Notes: generated by a model from the sequence alone, not told the origin. 38,118 nt of DNA from Streptococcus suis (GCF_016775005.1 NZ_JAEUXI010000011.1:1-38118), one strand, 5' to 3'. Positions 25,426 to 34,826 are shown, counted from the stretch's first letter. Made by a program: numbers and translations.

Positions 25426-25977
25426 ATGGAAAAGAAGATTCCAAAACTAACGGTGCAGTTGTTGACTGCTATTGCGATGACCCTTGCCTTGGTTATGGTT
25501 GTGGAGAACTATTTCTCCATTCGGATTTCAGAAACCTTGCAGGTCCAGTTTACCTTTATTCCCAATACTATTTTGGGAGCTATTGCTGGTCCGGTTTGGG
25601 CGGCTGTCTTTGCGGCTATTTCAGACCCAGTCTTTGTCTTGTTTAGCGGGCAAACTGTCCTCTTCACTTGGATTTTGATTGAGGCGGTATCGGCTTTTAT
25701 CTACGGCTGGTTCTTCTATCGAAAACCGCTAGACACCAAGAACAAGGCTGATTGGCTCTATGTTGCAGGGGTTGTTGTCTTGATTCAGGTTGTGATTTCC
25801 TTTATCATGACACCGATCGCCCTCCATTTCCATTTTGGAACACCTTGGATTGCCCTGTATAGCAGTCGTTTCATAAAAGCTATTTTTGAAATTCCATTAC
25901 GCATTGTCGTGACCATGCTTGTCTTGCCAAGTTTACAAAAAATACCTGAATTGGCCAAGTTAATGGGCATTAAATAA
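25426..25977 (+). CDS. folT: FolT, folate-specific S component of an ECF transporter
   Basis: A 183-residue membrane protein with about six hydrophobic helices that binds folate and docks on the shared EcfAA'T module (not in this window). The start MEKKIPKLTVQLLTAIAMTLALVMVVENYFSI and PNTILGAIAGPVWAAVFAAISDP (helix with the small-residue AxxxA-type pattern) are typical of ECF S subunits. The folate assignment rests on the THF riboswitch in front and folC behind. AAAGGAG precedes the ATG. A terminator follows, but folC starts only 57 bases later. Confidence 0.92.
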   Translation: MEKKIPKLTVQLLTAIAMTLALVMVVENYFSIRISETLQVQFTFIPNTILGAIAGPVWAAVFAAISDPVFVLFSGQTVLFTWILIEAVSAFIYGWFFYRKPLDTKNKADWLYVAGVVVLIQVVISFIMTPIALHFHFGTPWIALYSSRFIKAIFEIPLRIVVTMLVLPSLQKIPELAKLMGIK

Positions 25978-25989
25978 AAACAAGTATCG

Positions 25990-26021
25990 AGCAACAGGTC
26001 ATCCCCCTGTTGCTGCTTTTG
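25990..26021 (+). terminator. Terminator-like hairpin between folT and folC
   Basis: GCAACAGG (25991-25998) pairs with CCTGTTGC (26006-26013), then TGCTTTTG. The T-run is short and no folC promoter is visible after it, so read-through is probably needed for folC. Confidence 0.7.
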
Positions 26022-26034
26022 TAGAGAGGGAATC

Positions 26035-27291
26035 ATGGATTATCAAGAAATTAGGCAGTGGCTATCGAATCGCCCTGCATCAGATTTAGAAAATGGTGTT
26101 GCACGTGTCAGCTGGCTCTTGGAACGCTTGGACAATCCCCAACTTCAAGTGCCGACCGTTCACTTCGTAGGTACAAATGGCAAGGGTTCGACCTTGAATG
26201 CCTTACAGTCTATTTTACAGTCTTCGGGGTACATCGTCGGTCGCTTTACATCGCCGTCTATCATTGATTTTCGAGAGCAGATTGTCTTTGAGCAGGAGAT
26301 GATTTCAGAGGAAGATTTTGCGAGGATTGTGACAGACTTGCAGCCTTTGATTGAGGACTTGGACCAGACGGCTGGACTGGATGCCATCTCGGAGTTTGAG
26401 ATTGTAGTAGTGGCTATGTTTGTCTACTTTGCCCACAACCGGCGTCCCGACATTCTCTTGGTGGAGGCTGGCATGGGCGGTTTGCAGGATGCGACCAATG
26501 TCCTTAATCCTCTAGCGGTAGTTTGTCCTTCTATCGGCTTGGACCATCAGGCTTTTTTGGGAGAGACCCACGCTGCCATAGCCCGTCACAAGATTGCTGT
26601 CTTGCGTGAGCGGGTTCCCCTCCTCTATGCGACCGACCAGCCAGAAGTGGTGGCAGTATTTGAGGAGCAGGCCCGTCAGCTTCAGAGTCCGGCCTATGCG
26701 GTGGGGCGGGAGATTGTTTTGGAAAATAGCAGAGCAGGCTTTGTGGTTTCAAGCCCCTTCGGCCGAGTTGAGGATTTAACACTGCTTATGCAGGGTCGTC
26801 ATCAGGAGGTCAACGCAGCTTTGGCAGTGACCACAGCTCAGCTTATCAGCCCTGATTTTCCAAAGATTACCAAAGAAACCATTAGCCAGGGCTTGTCCCA
26901 AACCATCTGGCCGGGCCGCTTAGAATTGATACAACCAGGGCTCATGATTGACGGAGCCCACAATAATGAAAGCATCGCCGTCCTGACACAACTCTTGGAA
27001 GAAGAGTACGCTGACAGAGATATTGAAATCCTCTTTGCAGCCATCAATACCAAGCCGGTGGACCAGATGTTGTCCCAGCTTAGCAAATTCGGACCTGTTA
27101 GCGTGACGACTTTTGACGATTTCAGAGCGGTACAGTTAGAAGATTATCCGTCAGGTTATGAACGAGTTCAGAACTATCAGGAGTGGTTGGAGCGGGCAGA
27201 CTTGGACAATCCCAAAAAACTCTACCTGATTACAGGCTCACTTTATTTCATTACCTATGTGAGGAAGTACATTTTAGAAGAGTTTATATAG
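26035..27291 (+). CDS. folC: FolC, folylpolyglutamate synthase / dihydrofolate synthase
   Basis: A 418-residue Mur-ligase-like enzyme that adds glutamates to folates, which traps them in the cell, and may also join dihydropteroate to glutamate. The P-loop GTNGKGST is at 46-53, followed by the omega-loop FTSPSIIDFREQI. The second motif with the lysine-carbamate region reads EAGMGGLQDATNVL, and the C-terminal domain has WPGRLE and LMIDGAHNNES. Length is normal. AGAGAGGG precedes ATG 26035. It sits directly after the riboswitch-controlled folT, linking import and retention of folate. Confidence 0.94.
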   Translation: MDYQEIRQWLSNRPASDLENGVARVSWLLERLDNPQLQVPTVHFVGTNGKGSTLNALQSILQSSGYIVGRFTSPSIIDFREQIVFEQEMISEEDFARIVTDLQPLIEDLDQTAGLDAISEFEIVVVAMFVYFAHNRRPDILLVEAGMGGLQDATNVLNPLAVVCPSIGLDHQAFLGETHAAIARHKIAVLRERVPLLYATDQPEVVAVFEEQARQLQSPAYAVGREIVLENSRAGFVVSSPFGRVEDLTLLMQGRHQEVNAALAVTTAQLISPDFPKITKETISQGLSQTIWPGRLELIQPGLMIDGAHNNESIAVLTQLLEEEYADRDIEILFAAINTKPVDQMLSQLSKFGPVSVTTFDDFRAVQLEDYPSGYERVQNYQEWLERADLDNPKKLYLITGSLYFITYVRKYILEEFI

Positions 27292-27292
27292 A

Positions 27293-27332
27293 AAAAAGGC
27301 TTTGCTGGGAATTCTACCTAGCAAAGTCTTTT
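27293..27332. terminator. Bidirectional terminator between folC and pepA
   Basis: CTTTGCT (27300-27306) pairs with AGCAAAG (27320-27326), flanked by AAAAAAGG before and TCTTTTGTTTT after. It serves both convergent genes. Confidence 0.88.
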
Positions 27333-27335
27333 GTT

Positions 27336-28397
27336 TTAATAGTTTTTAATCAAATCAACCGTTGAGCGGTCTAATTTTTTCACGATAGCTTGCAAGAAGG
27401 CTTGGGCCTCTAGGAAGTCATCCATGCTGTAGAGGGTTTGATGGGAGTGGATGTAGCGAGCGCAGACACCGATTGTCGTTGATGGAACACCTTGATTTTT
27501 CAAGTGAGCTGCACCAGCATCTGTTCCACCTTTACCGCAGTAGTATTGGAATTTGACACCTGCTTCTTCGGCAGTTGAGAGGAGGAAGTCTTTCATGTTT
27601 TTTAACATGATATGACCTGGGTCGTAGAAACGAAGTAGCGTTCCGTCACCGATTTTTCCTTGGTCGCCATAGATGTCTCCTGCTGGAGAGCAATCAACCG
27701 CTAAAAAGATATCTGGATCAAATTTGGTTGTCGAAGCGTGGGCTCCCCGCAGGCCAACTTCTTCTTGAACATTGGCACCGGCAATCAACTGGTTTGGCAA
27801 TGCTTGACCGGATAGGCTTTCCAGTAGTTCGGTTACCATCAGGACACCGTAGCGGTTGTCCCAGGCTTTGGAAATGATATTTTTGCCATTTGCTGTTAAG
27901 ATGGTTTGGTTTTTGGGAACAAGTAGGTCACCTGGACGTACTCCGAAATTCCAAGCTTCCTCTTTCGAAGCAAAGCCAGCATCAAAGATGATATCGCCGA
28001 TTGCTGGGAGACTGGGCCCGCCGCTGGTTCGGGTCAGGTGTGGGGGAACTGAGCCTGAAATCGCTGGGATGACGCGGCCATCTTGCAGGTGGAGGTGGAA
28101 AGCCTGGCTTGAAACAACAAGAGGATTCCAACCGCCCAACTCGACAACGCGGAAAGTCCCGTCTTCCTTGATTGTGCTAATCATAAAGCCGACCTCGTCC
28201 ATGTGGGCAGCTACCAGGATGCGTGGGGCATCTTGAAGGCTAGTATCTTTGATACCGAAAATGCCTCCCAATCCATCGGTTTCAATCCGATCGACATGAG
28301 GAGTAATCTTTTGGCGGATATGGTCACGGACAGAGCCTTCAAAACCTGGCAGTCCATGTAATTCAGTGACTTCTTGGATTTTTTCAAATAATGTCAT
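27336..28397 (-). CDS. pepA: PepA, M42 family glutamyl aminopeptidase
   Basis: A 353-residue cytoplasmic metallo-aminopeptidase of family M42 (tetrahedral dodecamers in studied members) that removes N-terminal Glu/Asp from peptides. Metal and catalytic residues are visible: H65 and D67 (AHMDEVG), D180 (AWDNRYG), E212/E213 (QEEVGLRGA), D235 (AVDCSPAG) and a His in YIHSHQT near residue 318. AAAGGAG lies before the ATG. It is convergent with folC; upstream it is divergent from the DUF4651 gene. Glutamyl specificity is taken from the streptococcal/lactococcal PepA family, not from the sequence alone. Confidence 0.93.
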   Translation of the reverse strand: MTLFEKIQEVTELHGLPGFEGSVRDHIRQKITPHVDRIETDGLGGIFGIKDTSLQDAPRILVAAHMDEVGFMISTIKEDGTFRVVELGGWNPLVVSSQAFHLHLQDGRVIPAISGSVPPHLTRTSGGPSLPAIGDIIFDAGFASKEEAWNFGVRPGDLLVPKNQTILTANGKNIISKAWDNRYGVLMVTELLESLSGQALPNQLIAGANVQEEVGLRGAHASTTKFDPDIFLAVDCSPAGDIYGDQGKIGDGTLLRFYDPGHIMLKNMKDFLLSTAEEAGVKFQYYCGKGGTDAGAAHLKNQGVPSTTIGVCARYIHSHQTLYSMDDFLEAQAFLQAIVKKLDRSTVDLIKNY

Positions 28398-28545
28398 CGT
28401 TTTTCTCCTTTGAACTTGCTACTGTTTATTGTAACACGAAGTTTCAAACTTGTCCTGAAAAAGTTGGGAGACAGGGGGAGCTTGTCGGTTTTTCAGCAGT
28501 CACAGGCTTCAAAGGTCTTTTTAAGAAAAATCTGGCGAAATATGA

Positions 28546-28551
28546 TAAAAT
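28546..28551 (+). promoter_or_regulatory. -10 box immediately before the DUF4651 start codon
   Basis: TGA-TAAAAT is an extended -10. Its last base is only 7 bases before ATG 28559, so transcription would begin at or next to the start codon. No other promoter is evident in the 161 bases after the pepA start. Confidence 0.55.
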
Positions 28552-28558
28552 CGTTACT

Positions 28559-28840
28559 ATGAAAAAGAAAAGTATGGCTTGGATTGCAGGTGTGGTTAGC
28601 TTGGCTAGTGTGTTGACAGCGACCAGATTTTACAATCGAGCAAGGGATAAAAAAGAAGCTCAGGCCTTGAAAGAGGTAAGGGAACAATTTGAAGCTATGG
28701 GTCCAATTGGAACGGTCTATGTCGATCAAACCAAGTCCAGCCCAGACCATTTGATAGGAGGAGTGGTCATGGAGGATGGGCGTCAGTTCCAATTTGATTA
28801 TTGCCATGGCCAACTACAAGTTGAAGGAGGGGAAAAATGA
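28559..28840 (+). CDS. Small membrane-anchored DUF4651-like protein
   Basis: A 93-residue protein: basic start, one hydrophobic segment (AWIAGVVSLASVLTA, about 7-21), then a soluble part with charged helix RDKKEAQALKEVREQFEAMG and a beta-rich end (GTVYVDQTKS, HLIGGVVMEDGRQFQFDY). It resembles the streptococcal DUF4651 family; function is unknown. The frame is open further upstream, but ATG 28559 fits the family. No Shine-Dalgarno is visible before it, and the nearest -10 suggests a leaderless message. The stop overlaps the thioredoxin start as ATGA. Confidence 0.78.
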   Translation: MKKKSMAWIAGVVSLASVLTATRFYNRARDKKEAQALKEVREQFEAMGPIGTVYVDQTKSSPDHLIGGVVMEDGRQFQFDYCHGQLQVEGGEK

Positions 28841-29157
28841 TTTACCCTAAAGAGTACCAAGAAGTAGCAACCTTATTAGAAGATGGACAAGCGACAGTCT
28901 TTCTTTTTACAGCCAGCTGGTGTGGGGATTGCCACTACATCAAGCCGCATTTGCCAGCGATTGAAGAGGCATTTCCAGCCTATCGTTTTGTCGAGTTGGA
29001 TCGAGATGATTTCATGCCACTAGCTCAGGAGTGGGCCATCTTAGGAATTCCAAGTTTTGTGGTGGTCAAAGATGGCAAGGAAATCGGTCGTTTTGTGGAT
29101 AAAAACCGTAAGACCAAAGAACAAATCATAGCATTTTTGCAAGGTTTGGAAGCATAA
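28837..29157 (+). CDS. Thioredoxin-like protein
   Basis: A 106-residue single thioredoxin domain. The redox motif is W28-C29-G-D-C32 and the cis-proline is in GIPSF near residue 72. There is no signal peptide, so it is cytoplasmic. CGDC differs from the CGPC of canonical thioredoxins and is seen in many thioredoxin-like family proteins of Firmicutes. GGAGGGG precedes the ATG, which overlaps the upstream stop. It is cotranscribed with the DUF4651 gene and probably the DUF1002 gene 22 bases downstream. Partner and substrate are unknown. Confidence 0.92.
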   Translation: MIYPKEYQEVATLLEDGQATVFLFTASWCGDCHYIKPHLPAIEEAFPAYRFVELDRDDFMPLAQEWAILGIPSFVVVKDGKEIGRFVDKNRKTKEQIIAFLQGLEA

Positions 29158-29179
29158 GGCGCAGAGAAAGGAAAGAACG

Positions 29180-30142
29180 ATGAAATCAGCACAGATTGGA
29201 AAAGTCCTCCTAACTCCTCTGGTTCTTAGTTTGGGTTTAAGTTTAGCACCTGCGGCCCAGGCAGCGATCCAGACAGATGTTGTCAATGAAAAATGGGGCA
29301 AGCCCACCTTGGTTTATGGGGGAGGCTTGTCAGATGTCCAAGCGACAGAAGTCAATCAACTCTTCGGAATTTCCACGATTGAAAATGTGAACCGTCAAGT
29401 CGTCGAAGGCAGTGATATGGACCTGTACTTGGGAACATCTGGCGCTGCTACCTCATCCTTGTTCTCGTCAGTTCTGGTTCAAAAACAGGATGCGGGAACA
29501 GGTGTGGTGGTTGATATCAAGACTCCAAACAATATCACTTTGATAACAGAGACCCAGTATGCCAATGCTGCTATTACAGCTGGTGCGACGGATGTCTTGA
29601 TTGATGTAGCTTCTCCGATTCAGGTAACGGGGGAGTCTGCCCTGACAGGTGTTTACAAGGCTCTTGCAGCCAATGGTGAAACAGTTGATACGGAGCGGAC
29701 AGAAGTTGCGCAGCAGGAGCTAGAGACAGTCAATGAAGTAGCAACTGCCCATGCCAGTGATGAGCAGTTTGACAGCTCTGCTTTAGATAAGGCAGTCGCA
29801 GAAATCAAGACTGCTCTTGCCGACTATAAACAGTCCAACGGTCAGGTAGCTTCCGAATCAGACCTCAATACTATTATTAACGATGTCTTGGCCAATAACG
29901 GTTTGGAAAATGTCATCACGGCGGATGAAATTTCGAAATTGGTCACCTTTGCCAAGGCCTATCAGGAAACCTCGGCGATTGACTCAGCAGAGGTAGCTGA
30001 GCAACTCAATCAGTTGAAGTCACAAGCAGAAGCGCAAATCTCTGCAGCATTTAAGAATTTGCAGGACTCAGGAGTATTAGAGAAAATTGGCTCCTTCTTT
30101 GAAGGATTGTGGAAGAGCCTGGTCAATCTATTTGCTCCATAA
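29180..30142 (+). CDS. Exported DUF1002 family protein
   Basis: A 320-residue protein with a clear Sec signal peptide (cleavage after PAAQA, about residue 28) and no other membrane segment or wall anchor, so it should be secreted. The body resembles DUF1002 (YpuA-like): GLSDVQATEVNQLFGI near the start, ETQYANAAITAGATDVLIDVASP in the middle, and a long helical C-terminal half rich in Ala, Glu and Gln. Function is unknown. AAAGGAAAG precedes the ATG. It is the third gene of a co-directional set with thioredoxin upstream and ytpR 35 bases downstream. Confidence 0.87.
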   Translation: MKSAQIGKVLLTPLVLSLGLSLAPAAQAAIQTDVVNEKWGKPTLVYGGGLSDVQATEVNQLFGISTIENVNRQVVEGSDMDLYLGTSGAATSSLFSSVLVQKQDAGTGVVVDIKTPNNITLITETQYANAAITAGATDVLIDVASPIQVTGESALTGVYKALAANGETVDTERTEVAQQELETVNEVATAHASDEQFDSSALDKAVAEIKTALADYKQSNGQVASESDLNTIINDVLANNGLENVITADEISKLVTFAKAYQETSAIDSAEVAEQLNQLKSQAEAQISAAFKNLQDSGVLEKIGSFFEGLWKSLVNLFAP

Positions 30143-30177
30143 ATTGTAAGTGAGATGAAAAAGAAAAGGATGGAAGA

Positions 30178-30801
30178 ATGATTTTTACATATAATAAGGA
30201 ACACGTCGGTGATGTTCTCATGGTCATCGTAGCAGAAGACAAGGGGCAGGCTGTCCAGTTTGAACGTAAGGGTCAAGTGGCGCGTGTTTTCCTAGAAGAA
30301 ACAGGAAAAACAGTTGCCTGGAATATTTTTGAAGCATCAAGTTTGGTTGAGATTGCTGGAAATGGTCAGGTTTTCCTGACAGACGAGCAAGTTGCGACCT
30401 TGAATGCAGAATTGGCAAAAGAAGGTTTTGCAGAAACCTTGGTCAATGATGCGACACCAAAGTTCGTAGTTGGTCAGATTGTGGAATTGGTTCCTCATCC
30501 AGACAGCGACCACCTCAATATCTGTCAAGTCAATGTTGGTGACAAAACAGTGCAAATCGTAGCAGGTGCGCCAAATGCAGCCCAAGGCTTGAAAACCATT
30601 GTGGCTCTTCCAGGGGCAATGATGCCGAGCGGTAGCCTGATTTTCCCAGGGAAATTGCGTGGTGAAGATAGCTTTGGTATGATGTGCAGTCCGCGTGAAT
30701 TGGCTCTGCCAAACGCACCACAAGTCCGTGGCATTATCGAATTGGACGACTCCGTAGTGGTCGGAGAAGCCTTTGATCCAGCTAAACACTGGAAGGGATA
30801 G
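30178..30801 (+). CDS. ytpR: YtpR-type tRNA-binding domain protein
   Basis: A 207-residue protein. The N-terminal half (about 1-95) is a DUF4479-type domain; residues about 96-200 are an EMAP/PheT-N tRNA-binding OB fold with FVVGQIVELVPHPDSDHLNICQVNVG, IVAGAPNAAQGLKTIVALPGAMMPSG and GEDSFGMMCSPREL. This fold resembles the N-terminal domain of PheT but here stands alone. It probably binds tRNA or structured RNA; the cellular role is not established. GGATGG-like sequence precedes the ATG. A good terminator follows. Confidence 0.9.
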   Translation: MIFTYNKEHVGDVLMVIVAEDKGQAVQFERKGQVARVFLEETGKTVAWNIFEASSLVEIAGNGQVFLTDEQVATLNAELAKEGFAETLVNDATPKFVVGQIVELVPHPDSDHLNICQVNVGDKTVQIVAGAPNAAQGLKTIVALPGAMMPSGSLIFPGKLRGEDSFGMMCSPRELALPNAPQVRGIIELDDSVVVGEAFDPAKHWKG

Positions 30802-30808
30802 AAAAAAG

Positions 30809-30831
30809 AAAGTGGGTTTTCCCACTTTTTT
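30809..30831 (+). terminator. Terminator after ytpR
   Basis: AAAGTGGG (30809-30816), TTTT, CCCACTTT (30821-30828), then further T residues. It ends 10 bases before the ssbB com-box, isolating competence control. Confidence 0.92.
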
Positions 30832-30840
30832 GTATTTTCC

Positions 30841-30848
30841 TACGAATA
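30841..30848 (+). promoter_or_regulatory. com-box (SigX promoter) of ssbB
   Basis: TACGAATA is an exact match to the SigX/ComX consensus, preceded by TTTTCC. It lies 20 bases before the ssbB ATG, with AGGAGG between. Confidence 0.9.
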
Positions 30849-30868
30849 GATAAGTAGGAGGATAAAAT

Positions 30869-31264
30869 ATGTATAATAAAACAATTTTAATCGGTCGTTT
30901 GACGGCCCAACCTGAACTCACTCAAACCCCTAACGGCAAAAATTTGACTCGTGTAACCATCGCAGTTAATAGACGATTTAAGACAGAAAATGGCGAACGT
31001 GAAGCGGATTTTCTCAATGTTATTTTCTGGGGCAAACTGGCGGAGACACTTGTTTCCTATGGTAGCAAGGGTAGTCTGATTTCTATTGATGGTGAGTTGC
31101 GAACGCGAAAATACGAAAAAGACGGCAGCAACCACTATGTGACCGAAATCTTGGGCAATACTTTCCAACTGCTCGAAAGCCGCGCCCAACGTGCCATGCG
31201 TGAAAACAATACCGGTGATGACCTGGCTGACTTGGTCTTGGAAGAGGAAGAATTGCCGTTTTAA
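30869..31264 (+). CDS. ssbB: SsbB, competence-induced single-stranded DNA-binding protein
   Basis: A 131-residue OB-fold SSB (MYNKTILIGRLTAQPELTQTPNGK; FLNVIFWGKLAETL; ELRTRKYEKDG). The C-terminal acidic tip EEEELPF is the partner-docking peptide. It lacks the long disordered Gly/Gln-rich linker of the housekeeping SsbA, and its length matches pneumococcal SsbB. The perfect com-box and its place next to groES, as in S. pneumoniae, support SsbB rather than SsbA. It protects incoming single-stranded DNA during transformation. AGGAGG precedes the ATG. Confidence 0.94.
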   Translation: MYNKTILIGRLTAQPELTQTPNGKNLTRVTIAVNRRFKTENGEREADFLNVIFWGKLAETLVSYGSKGSLISIDGELRTRKYEKDGSNHYVTEILGNTFQLLESRAQRAMRENNTGDDLADLVLEEEELPF

Positions 31265-31349
31265 AGTGAAATCAGTCCCAAGACCGATGGAGAGTGTGGA
31301 GAAATAGGGTATACTTTATTCAATCCTAAATATTTTTCATAATCTCCTT

Positions 31350-31375
31350 AAAACACCAAGCGCGCTTGGTGTTTT
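31350..31375. terminator. Palindromic terminator between ssbB and groES
   Basis: AAAACACCAAG (31350-31360), CGCG, CTTGGTGTTTT (31365-31375), then ATTG. The stem is perfect and flanked by A and T runs, so it could act in both directions. It lies 85 bases after ssbB. Confidence 0.88.
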
Positions 31376-31425
31376 ATTGTTCTTCAGACTTAAGACGGAT
31401 TTTGTAATTCGTAATAGAATTTTCT

Positions 31426-31491
31426 TGACTATTTTTGACCAAGTGATACAATAGGAAATGTGAATTAGCACTCGGAGGTAAAGAGTGCTAA
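31426..31491 (+). promoter_or_regulatory. groESL promoter with CIRCE operator
   Basis: TTGACT (31426-31431) and TACAAT (31447-31452, with TGA before it) form the promoter. TTAGCACTC (31465-31473), nine bases, GAGTGCTAA (31483-31491) is a perfect CIRCE, the HrcA repressor site. Heat or unfolded protein load would relieve repression. The nine-base CIRCE spacer contains GGAGG, but the groES ribosome site is a second AGGAGG at 31499-31504. Confidence 0.96.
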
Positions 31492-31511
31492 AAAGACCAG
31501 GAGGTAATACC

Positions 31512-33426
<1,915 letters not shown>

Positions 33427-33439
33427 AAACGAACGAAAT

Positions 33440-33466
33440 GACACAGCTGAAGGGCTGTGTTTTTTC
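33440..33466 (+). terminator. Terminator of groESL
   Basis: ACACAGC (33441-33447), loop TGAAGG, GCTGTGT (33454-33460), followed by TTTTT. Confidence 0.9.
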
Positions 33467-33489
33467 TTGGAAATTTCAATCATATCTAA

Positions 33490-33518
33490 TTGACAAAGAG
33501 GTCTAGCTATGGTATTAT
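33490..33518 (+). promoter_or_regulatory. rpsL-rpsG (str) promoter
   Basis: Consensus TTGACA (33490-33495), exactly 17 bases, TATTAT (33513-33518) with TGG before it. This is the best sigma-A promoter in the window, as expected for ribosomal protein genes. Confidence 0.9.
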
Positions 33519-33524
33519 GTTAGA

Positions 33525-33655
33525 CGGTACTTTTTACTTTTGGTCTCTCAAAAGTGTACAGGGACGTGCTGACAATTGTTGCAAAGTACACACAGATAGG
33601 GGTTGTCACCAAACGCTCTATCACCAAAACTAAAAATATATACAGGAGAATGTAG
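33525..33655 (+). promoter_or_regulatory. rpsL structured 5' leader
   Basis: A transcribed leader of about 130 bases. Outer TTTGGT (33539-33544) can pair with ACCAAA (33608-33613), and inner GTGTAC (33554-33559) with GTACAC (33586-33591). An alternative pairs TGACAA (33570-33575) with TTGTCA (33603-33608), which excludes the others. No T-run follows, so it is not a terminator. It may be a ribosomal-protein autoregulatory site; I do not recognise it as a known family. Confidence 0.5.
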
Positions 33656-34069
33656 ATGCCTACAATTAACCAGTTGGTACGTAAACCACGTAAGTCTAAA
33701 GTAGAAAAATCTAAATCACCAGCTTTGAACGTTGGTTACAACAGCCGTAAAAAAGTTCAAACAAACGTTTCATCACCACAAAAACGCGGTGTTGCGACTC
33801 GTGTCGGAACAATGACACCTAAAAAACCTAACTCAGCCCTTCGTAAATTTGCTCGTGTACGTTTGAGCAACTTGATCGAAGTTACTGCTTACATCCCAGG
33901 TATCGGCCACAACTTGCAAGAGCACAGTGTTGTTCTTCTTCGCGGTGGACGTGTAAAAGACCTTCCAGGGGTACGTTACCACATCGTTCGTGGTGCACTT
34001 GATACAGCGGGTGTTAACGATCGTAAGCAAGGCCGTTCTAAATACGGTACAAAACGTCCAAAAGGCTAA
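33656..34069 (+). CDS. rpsL: 30S ribosomal protein S12
   Basis: A 137-residue S12, at the decoding centre of the small subunit. The streptomycin-relevant lysines are unchanged in [11 protein letters not shown] and [13 protein letters not shown], so a susceptible allele is expected. The basic N-terminus ([22 protein letters not shown]) is the usual streptococcal extended form. AGGAG precedes the ATG. Codon use is strongly biased, as for highly expressed genes. First gene of the str operon, 16 bases before rpsG. Confidence 0.98.
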   Translation: MPTINQLVRKPRKSKVEKSKSPALNVGYNSRKKVQTNVSSPQKRGVATRVGTMTPKKPNSALRKFARVRLSNLIEVTAYIPGIGHNLQEHSVVLLRGGRVKDLPGVRYHIVRGALDTAGVNDRKQGRSKYGTKRPKG

Positions 34070-34085
34070 GAAAGGGGAAATATAA

Positions 34086-34556
34086 ATGAGTCGTAAAAAT
34101 CAAGCGCCTAAGCGCGAAGTATTGCCAGATCCATTGTATAACTCAAAATTGGTCACTCGTTTGATCAACCGTGTTATGTTGGACGGTAAACGTGGTACAG
34201 CAGCATCAATCGTTTACGGTGCTTTTGAACAAATCAAAGAAGTAACTGGTAACGATGCTCTTGAAGTATTTGAAACAGCGATGGAAAACATCATGCCTGT
34301 ACTCGAAGTACGTGCACGTCGTGTCGGTGGTTCTAACTACCAAGTCCCAGTTGAAGTTCGTCCTGAGCGTCGTACAACACTTGGTCTTCGTTGGTTGGTA
34401 ACAATCGCTCGTAACCGTGGTGAGCACACTATGGTTGATCGTCTTGCGAAAGAAATCATGGATGCAGCAAACAACACTGGTGCAGCTGTTAAGAAACGTG
34501 AAGACACCCACAAAATGGCAGAAGCAAACCGCGCATTCGCACACTTCCGCTGGTAA
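34086..34556 (+). CDS. rpsG: 30S ribosomal protein S7
   Basis: A 156-residue S7, which nucleates assembly of the 30S head by binding the 3' domain of 16S rRNA. It has the conserved [34 protein letters not shown] and [26 protein letters not shown] precedes the ATG. In E. coli S7 represses the str operon by binding between rpsL and rpsG; here that spacer is only 16 bases, so regulation must differ. Confidence 0.98.
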   Translation: MSRKNQAPKREVLPDPLYNSKLVTRLINRVMLDGKRGTAASIVYGAFEQIKEVTGNDALEVFETAMENIMPVLEVRARRVGGSNYQVPVEVRPERRTTLGLRWLVTIARNRGEHTMVDRLAKEIMDAANNTGAAVKKREDTHKMAEANRAFAHFRW

Positions 34557-34785
34557 GATTAAGATACAGAGAACGTGCCTGCCGACGAAAAATAGGAAAT
34601 CGAAGCAGAATGCTTTTGCATTCAATGAGATTTATCTTTTTTCGTCGCCAGCAGGCCGTTCGAGTTCAGTTCTGCATTTAACATAAACTGTCAGTTGAAC
34701 TCAATTAGTTGAATGAACTTCGTTCAACCATCACAAATCGGATTGAGGCTTGCCTCATCCACTTCACACCATTTAGTAAGAACTT
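34557..34785 (+). other. rpsG-fusA spacer: chain of hairpins, no gene
   Basis: Nearly all of this spacer can fold. A long hairpin (34571-34661) has GAAC/GTTC, GCCTGC (34577-34582) with GCAGGC (34651-34656), CGACGAAAAA (34583-34592) with TTTTTCGTCG (34638-34647), and GAATGC (34608-34613) with GCATTC (34618-34623). Then GAGTTCA (34662-34668) with TGAACTC (34696-34702); GTTGAATG (34708-34715) with CGTTCAAC (34721-34728); GGATTGAGG (34740-34748) with CCTCATCC (34753-34760). None except the later terminator has a T-tail. I see no coding sequence. Confidence 0.7.
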
Positions 34786-34818
34786 AAGCGGGTGGGATTT
34801 GCCCACTCGCTTTTCTTA
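34786..34818 (+). terminator. Terminator before fusA
   Basis: AAGCGGGTGGG (34786-34796) pairs with CCCACTCGCTT (34802-34812), 11 pairs with one G-U, followed by TTCTT. It separates rpsL-rpsG from fusA, unlike the single str transcript of E. coli. Confidence 0.9.
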
Positions 34819-34826
34819 AAATATGG

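Noticed and set aside
31310..31375. Possible tiny transcript: TATACT at 31310 followed by a terminator at 31350
   Set aside because: There is no -35, and the product would be only about 50 nt, mostly the terminator. The stem is more simply the ssbB terminator.
34417..34686. Open frame of 89 codons over the end of rpsG and the following spacer
   Set aside because: It overlaps rpsG and then reads through a long hairpin; no start signal or domain is present.
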